From Dictyostelium firmibasis (Eukaryota > Evosea > Eumycetozoa > Dictyosteliales > Dictyosteliaceae), in assembly GCA_036169595.1 (NCBI GenBank), contig CM069765.1, positions 486,001-550,000 on the forward strand: a DNA stretch of 64,000 nucleotides. The letters are read 5' to 3'. The notes below the pieces were generated by a model that saw only the letters and a list, made by a program, of their open reading frames with translations, ran no database searches and had not been told where the DNA came from. The position numbers and the translations under genes were made by a program. Below, one piece after another: positions 42,330 to 54,811 of the stretch (position 1 is the first letter of the stretch; the number at the start of each line of letters is the position of its first letter).

Positions 42330-42554
42330 TCTAATAAAATTGTGAATCATAAACAACAAAACATTCAAACAGATAGTTCAGCTTTAATATTAGGTTTATT
42401 GATTAACCTAATAGTACTTGTAGCAATAATTAATTGGGTAATTAATTTATTTTCTGGACATTCTTCAAGTGAACATACCAAACATTCAGGAGCAAAGGTG
42501 GCGTCTAGAAATTCAAAAAAGAGAAGAGATCATCTTGAAGGTAAAGATAAATAA
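42330..42554 (+). CDS. Small single-pass membrane protein (3' exon)
   Basis: About 74 codons open directly after a TATATTAG acceptor-like site. The frame has no ATG near its start, so an upstream exon with the initiator is expected but was not located. A hydrophobic segment, ALILGLLINLIVLVAIINWV, is followed by a Ser/His-rich and then strongly basic tail (ASRNSKKRRDHLEGKDK). That layout suggests a small tail-in-cytosol membrane protein. I do not recognise the family. Normal Dictyostelium codon use supports it being real. Confidence 0.5.
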   Translation, partial: SNKIVNHKQQNIQTDSSALILGLLINLIVLVAIINWVINLFSGHSSSEHTKHSGAKVASRNSKKRRDHLEGKDK

Positions 42555-42828
42555 ATAAAAAAAAAAGAAAAAAGAAAAAAAAAAAAAAGAAAAAAAAAAA
42601 TTTTGTTATCTCAAAGTTTTAAAAAAAGGGAAATGGGTTATAGGATTACTTTACAACCTAAAAAAAAAGTAATTTTTTTCACCCCTCCTTCAAGTTCAAC
42701 TTTCCATACTTTTTCTTTTTTTAAAATTTTTTTTTCAAATTTTTTTTATTTTTTTCTTTTTGTTGATTTTAAACAAATATCTAATTTCCATTTAATTTTT
42801 TTTTTTTTTTTTTGCAATTGCACTTAAC

Positions 42829-42859
<31 letters not shown>

Positions 42860-42872
42860 TATATATATAGAA

Positions 42873-45101
42873 ATGTCATCAGAATCAACAAATAAATTAA
42901 AAAGAGTATTAGATAATAATGACGCTGATGATATTGATGAAGAAGATGGAGATGTATCAATGAATCGTAAATTTGAATCTATGAGCGAAGATGAAGAAAC
43001 TCCTGGTATGTGCTGTGAATGTACAGATCAACCATCTGTAGTTTTATGTTTGGAATGTAAAGATGAATTATGTGAAGTTTGTTCAATTGTAAGTAACAGT
43101 AATAATAATAAATAAATTAATAATAAACAATCACTAATATGCACTTTTTTTTAAAAAAAATTTAGTCAATTCATAGAAGAGGCACACGTAGATCACATAA
43201 ATTTAAAAATAAAGATGATGTCGAGTTTACTTTTGAACAATTAAATAGTAATACTCATCGTAATCCTCCATTACATGGCAAAGATGAAGAAATTCAAACC
43301 AACAACATTGAAGTGGAAAATAATAGCAATAATAATAATAATAATAATAATAACAATAGCATTAGTAATAACAATAATAGTATAAATAGTATGTATAGAG
43401 GCACTAGTAATATAGCCAATTCATTACCTTTTCATCATACTAATCAACAACGTAATGGTGGGGGTTCTAATAATCATCAAATCAATAATCACCACAAAGA
43501 TGAAGATGAAGAGATTGATGAAGATGAGGAGAAATTCATTCATAAGAATGAAGATTTAACAGGTTTTGTTCCAAAACTTTCAAAGGATTGGTTCATAGAA
43601 AGATCTAAATTTATTCCAGTTCGTCTAAATATTCGTGAAAGAAATGACCTTCGTCTTTTGGAGGCAGCACTCCATGTATCTGAATACACTGACAAAATCG
43701 ATATTATTCATGTCGGTGGTTCAAAATCAAAAAGAATAAATGAACAATTAAGAAGTATGTGTGCAATTTTATCTGGTTTATTGGTTGCAAGGTAATTATC
43801 ATTTGTGTATATAGGTTTTTTTTTTTAGGTTCATTACTAATAGTTTATTTTGTTAATTTGTTTTTTATTATTTACTTTTTTTTTTTAAAATGTTTTTTTT
43901 TTTCTTTAGCGATTTTAAAAAAGGTCAACAATTAGTTGAAAATAAAGATTTCTTTGAAAATGAGGAATTCTTCCAAAATGTTTTTGAAATTGGTAGAAGA
44001 CATAAGATTATGAATCCAGCAAAGATGAGAACAGAATATGGTAAAATGATTCATTTACTTCAAGATGCATCAGATGATGATGTCAAGAAAAATCTTAGTG
44101 GACTAAATATGATTAAACCATTGAAAACAGTTCATCTTTTCTTGAGTGAACGTGATGGACTCAAATTGTTAGAGGATCCACTATTAGAGGTTGCAACTCG
44201 TGAAGTTTTAGCAGATAATAAAACTAGACCACAAATCCAACGTGAAATTCACCAAAAGGAACAAGCAATCAAACAATTGTCACGTCGTTACTCTTCATCA
44301 CAATTGAGATCAGAGGAGATTGAAGTTTGTATTTACTCTATTTGTGACAATCATACATTTTTAAGAGAGAATCGTGATCCAGTTAAAAAGATGAAACATC
44401 TTCTCAAGGAGTACTTTGATCCAAGCGTACCAGAGAAAGGCTTCTCGTTGGCTTTGGAGCATGGTATTGGTGGTGCACGTCTTTCTCACAATCATCGTAA
44501 ACAATATAACTATGTATATCAATCGCTTTCATTATGGCAACGTATCCTTCATGATATGTTTAAACTTTGGTACTTTGCAGAAGTTGATCTTTTAGGCGGA
44601 CACAGATATCAATTATCAAATACTGGCCAAGGTTTAAATCGTATTCAATCATGTCCAAACGTTGGCAAAATCATGCATGGTATCTTACGTCAAACCCAAC
44701 AAAAGGTAGGTGATGATTGGGTAGGCTCATCCGTAATTCATTTGGGTGATCATAACGTTCCAAACTCTTTGGTATTCATCGATAAGTACACCCAAATCTC
44801 CAGAATTCTAAGTCCAATCGTTTTGACTATCGAGTTCATTCCAAAGATTAAGGATCCAAATCTCATTCGTTACATACAAAGCACCTTTGGTGGACCTGAA
44901 CATTTAACTAAAATCATTCTTTGTGATTTCTTTAAACATGCTTTCGATGGTAGTGGTGCCGATAACTTTTTTGATGCTGGCTCTTGTATCGATGGTAGAT
45001 TAACTTCTGCTTGGCAATGGTCTGCTCAAATTGCTAAAAAAAATTATTATCCAATATTTTTATTAGCTGGTTTTAGTGGTTTTGATGGTTCTTTTAATTA
45101 A
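42873..45101 (+). CDS. UPF0652 / DUF2009 protein with N-terminal B-box-like zinc finger
   Basis: Exons 42873-43088, 43166-43791 and 43910-45101 give 677 residues. Near residue 47 a Cys-rich motif, CCECTDQPSVVLCLECKDELC, continues across the first splice into SIHRRGTRRSHKF, forming a B-box-like zinc site. An Asn-rich and acidic linker follows. The remaining 480 residues (from FIPVRLNIRERNDLRLLEAAL to the end) are the conserved DUF2009 region known from plants, fungi and protists, including LEHGIGGARLSHNHRKQYNYV and SVIHLGDHNVPNSLVFIDKY. The biochemical function is unknown to me. Both introns sit at clean GT/AG sites. Confidence 0.85.
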
Positions 45102-45558
45102 AATAAAAAAAAAAAAATTAAAAAAGTAATAATAAAAAGTTTTTTGTTCGAACAATTTAAAAAGAATGTTTTTTTTTTTTGTATTTAATCTATTATCATT
45201 TTATATTATAAAATAGTGCCATCTAATATCAATTTGGTTTAACTGAATAGATTCATTTGTTAATGAAAAAAATCTTTGTGACTAGAATCGATATTAAAAA
45301 TTTTTAATCTTTATATAGATAATTGGGTTTATATGAATTTAAACATTTTTAAAAAAAACCTAAATAGAATAGAGTACTTGGTAGAAAAAAAAAAATTTAT
45401 GAGAAATTCCTCGCAAATTGGCTGAAAATGAAAAACAAAGATCAATTTAAATAGAATTGGTGTGCCAATTATAATGGCATACTTTTTATATAAATTTTTT
45501 TTTTTTTATTTATTATTTTATTTATTTTTTTTTGGTTTTTTTTTGATAAAAAAATTAT
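45102..45558. other. Convergent intergenic region
   Basis: A/T-rich 3' flanks of the DUF2009 gene and the p24 gene. Nothing else is seen. Confidence 0.4.
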
Positions 45559-46477
45559 TTAAACTCTTCCAGATGATTTAGTGTCAAACCATTTTCTTAA
45601 ATACCAAATTTGACCAACACCCATTACAACTAATACAATAACCTCAGCAATTGTCCACCAAACAACACGTGCATTGGTACTTTCAGAGGTATCTCTATTT
45701 GCTTGTTCTCTATATCTTAATTTCTTTTGTTCATGAATAACTGATTGAAGAACTCTTTCAATCTTTTGAACTGATTGATCCATTGGAGTGATTGAGTCTA
45801 AAGATTTAAATTTTTTAATTTTAATTAATAACTTGATTAATATCATCTTTTTCCTATTTATAGTTTTTTTTCACTTTTTTTTTTTTTTTTATTATTTTCT
45901 TTATCCCCACTATATGTATAGTTTTATTTATTATTTATACATACCACCTTTGGCAACTTCTTTAACACCATCTTCCTCAGCAGCCCATGAAAAGGTGACT
46001 ACTTTAGCAGTAAATCTTGACATTTCATTGTTGAAACAAACTTTGTATGCACCTGTTTCACCAGCGGTGAAACTTTGTTTACCTTTCATTTGTGTATCGA
46101 AATGAAGACGTTCAAAAATTGTATTTCCTTTTGGGTCTGTAAGCTAAAATATAGGTTTATGAATTAATATAATGGTTGAGGATGAGGATGAGGACGAGGA
46201 ATGATGATGATGATAGTAACGATGATAATGTAATAAAGGTGATTTATTATAATGACAATTGAGAAAATTTGAATATAAAATTTACTTTAACATTAATATC
46301 TAATAAACCACCTCTAATAACTTGATAGAGGAGTAAAGAAGTCTTTCCAGACTCTATGAAATTATAAAAACATTCTTGAGATTTTGGTTCAATTTGTAAT
46401 GTTAAAGCTGATGAACTTCCAATTAAAAATAAAGTGACCAAAATACAAATACTAATTAATTGGTTTGTTTTATTCAT
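45559..46477 (-). CDS. p24 family cargo receptor (TMED/emp24)
   Basis: Exons 46286-46477, 45945-46143 and 45559-45797 give 209 residues. A signal peptide (ISICILVTLFLIGSSSA) precedes a GOLD domain with the expected Cys pair (KSQECFYNF and YKVCFNN). Next come a coiled-coil stalk (DQSVQKIERVLQSVIHEQ), the p24 hallmark RYREQANRDTSESTNARVVWW, a membrane helix and a short cytosolic tail. p24 proteins cycle between ER and Golgi in COPI and COPII vesicles. The tail KWFDTKSSGRV lacks the dilysine end that many family members have, so retrieval may rely on its partners or on the Phe residue. Confidence 0.92.
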
Positions 46478-46916
46478 TTTTTTTTTTTTATATGATGATT
46501 TAGGTGAACAACAAAAAAAAAAAAAAAAAAAAAATTTAAAAAAAAAAATTGAAAAAATTGAAAATTAAAAAAAAAAAAAAAAAAATGAAAAAAATAGTTT
46601 TTTTTTTACCAAATAAATTTTGATGACTACACACATGTTTTTTTTTTTTTTTTTATCCTTATTAAATTTTTCAACATATATTTAGTTTTTTTAAATTAGG
46701 TATTATTTTTTTTATCTATTTATTTTTTTTATTTCATTATTTTTTTTTAATTTTTTTTGCTTTTTTTTTTTCAGTTTTTTTGAGTTTTTAAAGAGGAAAA
46801 TATTTTTTTTTTTTTCAAAATGATTTTTTAAAAATCACCACTTTTCAGAAATAAAAAAAAAACAAAAAAAAAAAATTTAATCATTTAATCATTGTTGCTT
46901 ATTTGTGAAAAAAAAT

Positions 46917-46946
<30 letters not shown>
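46478..46946. promoter_or_regulatory. Divergent promoter region, p24 and TilS-like genes
   Basis: A/T-rich with A- and T-runs. The TilS-like ATG follows an A-run. Confidence 0.4.
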
Positions 46947-46947
<1 letters not shown>

Positions 46948-47136
46948 TGAATAAATTACTTAAACTACCAAAATATATACAAACGAATAGAGTTAACATA
47001 CCACACTATTCAACAACATCAAAACCGCCCATCCATAATACCAACACTAGAGAAGATAACAACAATAACAATTTCAGTAATAATAATAATAGTATTAACA
47101 ATAATCCTAATGATATAAATGAAATGACACATATGT

Positions 47137-47167
<31 letters not shown>

Positions 47168-47384
47168 TAATAATAATAGTAATAGTAATAATGAAACAAC
47201 TATTGGATTACCAATAGCAATCAATAGAAAAGAATATAACGAATTTAAAGATATTAAAAATTTAATGAAATTAAGCGTAAATAGTAAAATTAAAAATAAC
47301 AACTTCTTTAATAAACCCAAAAATAGAAATTATTATAATTATGAAAATAATCATCATGAGGATGGACTTAAGAAAGAAAATCCC

Positions 47385-47423
<39 letters not shown>

Positions 47424-49115
47424 TATAATCATAGTTATAATAATTATTATAATACTTATAATAATCAGTCAACATCAGTAAATGGTTTTTTGGATTCAAA
47501 GAGGATTGAAGCTAATTTCTTTCAATTTATGGAAACACTTGCAATAAAGAATAGATCAACATTGGTAGTTGGAGTATCAGGTGGTAGTGATAGTATGATG
47601 TTATTATACTTGCTAAAGAAATGGTGCACAAAAGAGAATTTAGAAAATTCAAGTAGAGAATTAAAAATAACAGCAATTACTATCGATCATAAAATGACAG
47701 ATCCTGTAGCCGAAGATATACCATTTATAACCAATGTAATTGAAAAATTAATAAATGATACCAATACCAATATCAATACCAATACCAATACCTCTTTGAA
47801 TGAAGGTTTTGAAGATTTAGTAAAAATTCAACATAAAGTAGTTGAAGTTAATGAACAAAAGAGTAAACAACAAGAATCATTACGTGATCAAAGAATAAAG
47901 ATATTAATTAATGAATTGATTGAAAATTGTGATCATAAAAATAATAATTTAATATTTTATGGTACCAATTTAAATGATCAAATGGAGACATTTATACAAA
48001 GAGTTAATAGAAATAGTGGATTAGAAGGATTATCAGCAATGCCAAAATTAACAAAAATCTCTAATACCCATTCAGTTCAATTGGTGAGACCATTATTAGA
48101 TTTATCAAAGTTGGAGATTTTAGAATTTTGTTCAAATAAATCGATAGAGTTTTTCTTTGATCCAACAAATAATGATCCAAATTCATATAGTAGAAATAAA
48201 GCTCGTCATCTCTTAAAAGAATTTAAAGAGTTTTCAGAGGACTCTCCATTATCAGCAACTATAAATTTAAAACAATTTTTAAGTGGTTTAAGTCCAATTC
48301 AAGAAATTCGTAATCAAACTGATAAAGTTTTACAAAAATTATTAAAAGAGTTATTACAATTCAATCAATCACGTACTTTTAGAAATAATAATCATTTCAT
48401 TAAAAATAATAATCTAAAATTACCAATCATTAGAATACCATTGACATATTATCAAAATTTACCACCAACAATTCAATCACGTTTACTCCATAGACTATGT
48501 TGTATTATCGGTCATGAGTATTCACATTTTCAGCAAAAAAAATACAATCAAATAGTATCCTCCTTAAAAGATGACCCACATACACCAATCACCTCTCATA
48601 AATTATTTGTTTACACTGAAAAGGCTTATGAAGCCACTAAACTCGTTTATTATCTAACAACTCAATTAGTAGTACCAATTGAAAGAAATAAAATATTCTT
48701 ACCCATTAATACAGAATTTAACTATCTTAATTTTAAGATTTTCATTAAACAAAAAAAACAAGAAAATGAAAATGAAAATAAAAATGAAAATGAAAATGAA
48801 AATGAAAATGAAAATGAAAATGAAAATGAAAATGAAAACAATACCAAATCAACATTACCACCAAAACTAATACTTAGAGTTTTAAATGAATTGGATTATC
48901 GTCATTTTAATGATTATCAACGAAAAATAATTTCAAGCTATCCAAGATATACAAAATTATTATTCCTTGTTTTTGCGGATGATTCAGATAATACACCTCT
49001 TTGCATACCATCAATTGGAGTTCAAACTTTAAAATTTTCAAAACATTATTCTTATTCTTTTTTAATGGAGGACCTTAGTTTAAATAATATTAAAACTGAT
49101 TGGGATTCCATTTAA
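46947..49115 (+). CDS. tRNA(Ile)-lysidine synthase-like protein, probably mitochondrial
   Basis: A single exon of 722 residues. The N terminus (MNKLLKLPKYIQTNRVNIPHYSTT) is basic and hydroxylated like a mitochondrial presequence. After Asn-rich spacers comes an N-type PP-loop ATPase: VVGVSGGSDSMMLLYLL (about 205-221), ITAITIDH, and the TilS-typical FYGTNLNDQMETFIQRVNR and GLEGLSAMPKL, then RPLLDLSKLEILEFC and SYSRNKARH. Bacterial and organellar TilS changes C34 of tRNA-Ile(CAU) to lysidine so it reads AUA. The C-terminal half is diverged and holds an Asn-Glu tandem run (48764-48837). A mitochondrial role is inference. Confidence 0.85.
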
Positions 49116-49188
49116 AATAAAATACTAAAAAAAAAAAAAAAAAAAAAAAATTATATTACATAATTTTAATATTTAAATAACAATTTTT

Positions 49189-50679
49189 TTAATATATTTT
49201 ATTTTTTTTTGTAAAAAATTGAATAATTATTTTACAACCACTATTATTAAAGATATCTAATATTTGATTGAAGTATTTCTCTTTAATTACAAGTTTTTCT
49301 AATGATTTATTTTTGAAAAAATTTGAAATGAATTGAATTTCATCATTATCATAATATGATTCTCCATTTCTACCCCAGGATTTAGTACCTTTTGTGACCA
49401 TTAAAGTTTTAATCATTGGATTTTCATCACAATGTTGAAGAAAAGGAACTAATGAATAGAATTGGCAATGCAGTATTGATATCGTTGGCACTTTTAATAA
49501 TGTTGATAGTATTGTTGAAAATTTAATTATATCATCATTAGATTTAGATCTTTCAAATTTTAATGATATTGGTGATCTAATAAAACCACTCCCAGGAATA
49601 AATATATTTAAACCTAATGTTATTAATGTTTTATTACCAATTAATGAATGTAATAGTGATGATAAATCTATATCAAAAGAACTACGATAAACTGGATCTA
49701 AAAAATTAATTCTTTTAAGGTTGAATTTTTTGAAAATTCACAATCTTAAAATGTTTTACTATCTGGTGGTACCATCAGAAAACAATCTAACCTTTAAAGA
49801 TTTAATTGATGATTTTTGTGGTGAATTACATGTAATCACTTGTTTAAAGAATGGCTCATATGTTAGATGAAAAAAACCAAATCCAATCTTTTTAATTGAT
49901 GCACAATTTAAAATATTTCCTAAAGTTTTAATATGTAAATCCATATCGTCACATGTAGTTTGGATTTTAATATACTTTGGTTTATATCTATTTAAGAAAT
50001 CGAATGAATATTTAAATTTTTCTTCTCCATCATCTTCTCCATCTTCATCTTCACCATCATCTTCTTCTCTAAATTCATTTGGGTATGAAAACGGTAATTC
50101 ACAACGATCCCCATATAGTTCAAGTTTATTAAATATAAAATAAACACCACATGTTGGATTCTTTATATATGTATCTGCCATAACCCTATTAACCAATGTA
50201 ACATGCTTTAATTTATTTTTACCAAATTTCTTTATTAGTATTTCTTTGGTACTTTTAAAATATATATCTTCCTTCTTTGAGAATCTACAATATAAATTTT
50301 TAATATCTTTATATTGAATTAATTTAAATTTATATCTCTTTTCTTCATCAGCACTATTAGATTCTATATTTCTTTTTTTTAAAACTGGTTCTTTATTATC
50401 TTCTTGTTCTCCTTCCTCTTTTTCTTTTGTTTCATCATTTTCTTCTTTACTTTTAATTTTATCATCTTCTTTAAAATCAAGGTTTTCACAACCTATATAT
50501 TCAAATATATTGGTAATATATGGAAAGAATTTTATTGATTTTTGTTGATATGTTATTATTTGTTGAGTCGATTTAAATATTGATTTATTTATTAAACTAA
50601 GTTCTAATATCCTTTTAAATGATTCATCATATAATAAATGAGATAGTATATCAAAGAGAGTAAAAATATTTAGTTTCAC
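49189..50679 (-). pseudogene. Leucine-rich Dictyostelium family gene with in-frame stops
   Basis: The first part, 49759-50679, encodes 306 residues: an N-terminal helix pair (FDILSHLLYDESFKRILELSLINKSI) like Dictyostelium F-box/FNIP-type proteins, a Lys/Glu-rich insert, then repeats with LKHVTLVNRV, IKKIGFGFF, IKSLKVRLF. The same frame continues to a stop near 49189 with more repeat-like sequence (TLITLGLNIF, TISILHCQF, KSLEKLVIKEK), but TAG, TAA and TGA codons interrupt it at about 49722-49760. An intron with a weak GTACCA donor and TTTTTTAG acceptor could remove them in frame, so the gene may be intact. Otherwise it is a pseudogene. The function is unknown. Confidence 0.55.
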
Positions 50680-51084
50680 ATCAACATTGTTTACTATCCA
50701 TGAATATTTTCTATTGTGTATTATATATGTGGTTGAAATAAATTAAAAAAAAAAAAAAAATTTATGTGCACAAAATTTTTCAATTAAAAAAATTTATTGC
50801 AACAAATCACAAAATTTTTTAATTTAAAAATCTTATTTTTTTTAAAAGAAAAACCATTTTTCAAAGTTGGAATTGGTGTTATTGGATAGATTAATATAAT
50901 GAAAAAAATTGAAATTTATAATTGAAAAATCTTTTTTTTTTTTACAAGAAAAACCATTTTCAAAGTCTTTGGATTATTAAAATGAAAAAAAAAAAAAATC
51001 TATTTTTTCTTTGATTTGAATGAAAAAAAAATTTAATTCGAAAGAGACAATAAAATATAAAAAAAAATGATTTTATAGTACAAT
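50680..51084. other. Intergenic, A/T-rich
   Basis: Spacer between the family gene start and the mre11 stop. Two diverged copies of a segment (AGAAAAACCATTTT with CAAAGT) occur near 50848 and 50947. No gene is seen. Confidence 0.4.
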
Positions 51085-53180
51085 TTATTTATTTGATCTT
51101 GATCTTTTAGAAACTGAAGACCCAACTTGTTTAGTTTTACCTCTTTTCTTTGATGGTGGATCTTTTTCTTCATCACTTTCAAAATCTTTATCATTTTCAT
51201 CATTATCAGAGTCATTATCAGAGTCATCTATTACAATCGATATTTGTGATGCTTGAGTTGAAGATTTTCTTCTTGTTGAAATTTGTGTTGTTGTTGTTGA
51301 TGTTTTATTTGGTTGTGGTGATTTAAAAATTGTTCTCTGATTTAAAATACTATCATCATCATCATCATCATCATTATTATCAAGATGATGACCATGTTCA
51401 TGACCATGAGAATCCTCATATAATAAATTTGATTCAAATTCATTTGGATTACTTATTGGTAATAAATCCGAATTATTTGAAGTAACATTTTGATGTTGTA
51501 ATGGAAAATTGTCATCAATATATTTTGCGATGAAATCTGGATAAGTATCCTTTGAAGAGATTTTAGAATTTAAATATTTTTGAGTTGATTTCAAAGAAAG
51601 GTCAACCATTTTCAATATTGAATCAGTTTCATCCTTTTCAACAAATGACTGTAAACTATTGTATAAATCACTCTCTGATAGAATTTGTAATCGATCACTT
51701 GGTGTATTACCTAGGAACTCTGTTATAAAATCTGCAACCTTAATTTTATCCTCTTCTTTCTCTTTGATAGAGTTTACATCTAATTCACCATCTTTCTGCT
51801 TTTTACTCGATACGGTCGGTTTTTTTCTATGAAACAATAGAACGTCGTTTGGATTTGCAACACGACCTTGAAATCTTTGTCCAAACTTTTGAGGATTGAT
51901 TGTACTGTAGCCAGTGTAATCAACCTTTAATCTAATTAGTGGTAACATCGATTGATTTGGTTTACCTCGAGATTTCTCTTTTGCCAACTCAATCATTGAT
52001 TCAACCTTTTGTTCAATCCATTGGATGACATCATTCTGTTGAGTTGGATGTATGTTACTGTTTCCAAGTATGATTTGATCCATAATGAATGGTCTTACCG
52101 AATTCAATGGGAAAGGTTTAAAACGAAATTGATTTTTATGGACCTCAAGTAATCCTACGAATTTATCCTTTGACTCACCTTCTGAAAGCGCTGTGGCAAC
52201 TGATGAACCAGGTTGTGAAATATGAAATTCACCAACTGATGAAGCTTGTGGATTAACGAGACATTCATGTTCGTGCCCCCATAGGACAAAGTCAATAAAA
52301 CTTTCAATCATTTTCTCATGAACATAGTTCTTTGGATTATGTGCCACTCTATTCTGATGAAGTACTAAAATATTAAACCATTCATCTTTTGATTCCATCG
52401 GTCTCATTAACTTTACAGATTGTTTTTGAAAAGTTCTGTGTAAACGTTCATCTCTGATATTTCCCAAACCATAGATTGCTATCTTTGTTTCACCTTTACC
52501 AAGTAATAATGGGTACACTGTAATATCATCAATATCTTCTGTTTTACCGAAATAATTCACCAAATTTGAAACTGACAACAGATCCAATGCAGCTAAACCA
52601 CCCTCACCAGTTGGATCATCATGATTACCATGAATTGAGAATATAGGTAGTGAGATATTAAAGTTTGGATCTTCATAATTGACTGTATGAAATTGATTGG
52701 AGAAATTTACTGATTGATCCGATAGAAATTGAATTCTAACAGGTGAATCACCTAAACAATACTTTCTAAATAATTCCATCGTACGATATAGACATGACCT
52801 TGATGGTTTATTATCATGAAATAGATCACCACCCAATAATACCATATCAACTTTTAATGTATGTGCATATTTTAATATCTCTTCAAATGAATTAAATGAA
52901 TCATCACCTCTAATAGGATCTCTTTCTAAATATCCTAAATGATTATCTGTTGCTACTAAAATTCTCATTATATTTTTACTTTTTTTTTTTTTTTTTTTAT
53001 GAATTAACAAATAAATATGTTAATATGAATTAATATAAAAATAAAATAAAAATTTTAAAATTACTTTGATGATTCATTTGTAGGTTGATTTGGCGTTTGT
53101 TTCTCATTATTAGCATCTGTTTTAACATTTTCTGATTCCTCTTCAAAATCTTTTGGCTCAAGAAATTCTTCCTCATCCAT
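51085..53180 (-). CDS. mre11: Double-strand break repair nuclease MRE11
   Basis: Exons 53065-53180 and 51085-52978, split by an 86-bp intron, give 669 residues. The metal-binding phosphoesterase motifs are all present: ATDNHLG (Asp50, His52), GGDLFHDNKPS (Asp90), SIHGNHDDP (about 154-162), VLHQN and WGHEHEC. The DNA-binding domain and a C-terminal disordered region with an Asp run and a Lys/Arg/Ser tail (SVSKRSRSNK) follow. MRE11 with RAD50 and NBS1 processes DNA ends and signals breaks. The upstream exon (MDEEEFLEPKDFEEESENVK) is acidic and was found by its GTAATT donor. A start at an internal Met (IMRILVATD) would be near the usual family start and cannot be excluded. Confidence 0.95.
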
Positions 53181-53616
53181 TTTATCTATTTATTTTATTA
53201 TTTTGTATCTTAACTATTTAAAAAAAACAATGACTTTTTTTTTTAAAAAAAAATACAAAATTAAAAAAATGAAAAAATTTTTATAAAAAAAAATGAAAAT
53301 TGTTGTTTTTTCCAAATTTCTAAGAAAATATGTCTTAATTTTTTATCTTTTTTTTTTATTTTTATTGTTTTTTTTTATTTTTTATTTTATGATAGGACTT
53401 TAAACATATTTATTTATTATTTTTTGACCAGAAAAAATAAATAAAATAATTATATAGAAAAAAAAAAATCGCAAAAAATTTGTAATAAAAAAAAAAAAAA
53501 GCCCGCCATTTTTTTTTAAAATCCATTGTTTTTTTTTTTATTTCATTTTTATTTTTTTTTTTTTTTTTTACACAAATAAATACATATAAATATAACAATA
53601 TTAAGATTAAAGAAAA
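53181..53616. promoter_or_regulatory. Divergent promoter region of mre11 and rfc3
   Basis: 436 bp of A/T-rich sequence with T-runs between two divergent DNA-maintenance genes. No specific site is recognised. Confidence 0.45.
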
Positions 53617-54811
53617 ATGTTATGGATTGATAAATATAAACCAACATCATTAGATAAGATGGATTATCATAATGATATTTCAATAAATTTAAAGAATATG
53701 GTAAATTTTAATAAAATTAAAAAAAAAAAGAGAGAAAGCATATTCATTTTTTTTTTTTTTCATTTAGATTAAAAGTGGTGATTTTCCACATTTATTAGTA
53801 TATGGACCAAGTGGAGCAGGTAAAAAGACAAGAATTTTAGCAGTATTACAAGAGATATACGGACCAAATGCATTGAAATTAAAGATTGACCATAGAACCT
53901 TTAAACATCCAACGAGTAGTAAGAGTATACAGATTACAACAATTAGTAGTCACTATCATATAGAGATTAATCCAGGTGAGGCAGGTTCATATGATCGTGT
54001 TGTAATTCAAACCATTATTAAAGAGATTGCACAATCTCCACCAATTGATAGTGCATCATTGGGTGCCTTTAAAATCGTCATTCTAAACGAAGTCGATAAA
54101 CTATCGAAAGATGCCCAACATGCACTCAGAAGAACAATGGAGAAATATGCAACATTTTGTCGTTTAATCTTATGTTGTGATTCAACTGCCAAAGTTATCG
54201 ATCCAATTAAATCTAGATGTTTAGGTATTAGAGTACCTGCACCATCTCAAGACGATATTGAAAAGGTACTCTACAAAGTTGCAACCGCTGAGAAATTTGA
54301 TTTACCAGCAAAGTTGGCAGTTAATGTCGCAAAACAGTCTGGTGGTAATTTGCGTTATGCCTTAATGTTATTGGAATCTCAAAAAGCAAAACAATATCCT
54401 TTCCAATCATCAGAGTTACCCCTATTGGATTGGGAGAACTATATCGGTCAGATTGTTAAAGATTGCTTTGAAGAACAATCACCCACAAGACTTTCAATAG
54501 TACGTGGTAAACTCTACGAACTATTAGGTCATTGCATTCCTCCAGAGTTAATCTTTAAAACTTTATTATTAGAAATCTTTAAAAAATTAGATCACGACAT
54601 GAAATTTGAAATAATTCATTGGGCTTCTTATTATGTAAATATTATGTTTTGAAAAAAAAAAAAAAAAAAAATAAAAAAAACCATATTTTTTTATTAACCC
54701 CTTTTCTCATTAATGCAGGAACATAGATCACAAATTGGTTCGAAACCAATATTCCATTTAGAAGCTTTTATTGCCAAATTTATGAGTATTTATAAAAAAT
54801 ATAATCAATAA
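53617..54811 (+). CDS. rfc3: Replication factor C subunit 3
   Basis: Exons 53617-53700, 53768-54634 and 54719-54811 give 347 residues. The start MLWIDKYKPTSLDKMDYH is typical of RFC3. Walker A is GPSGAGKKTR. The Walker B region reads FKIVILNEVDKL, with Asn for the first acid as in RFC3 orthologues, and the SRC sensor motif is IKSRCLGIRVP. The C-terminal collar domain ends HLEAFIAKFMSIYKKYNQ. RFC loads PCNA on primed DNA. The last exon follows TTAATGCAG. The small first exon carries the collar-proximal start. Confidence 0.95.

Noticed and set aside
47006-47320. Leu-rich minus-strand frame
   Set aside because: It is the complement of Asn-coding repeats at the start of the TilS-like gene.
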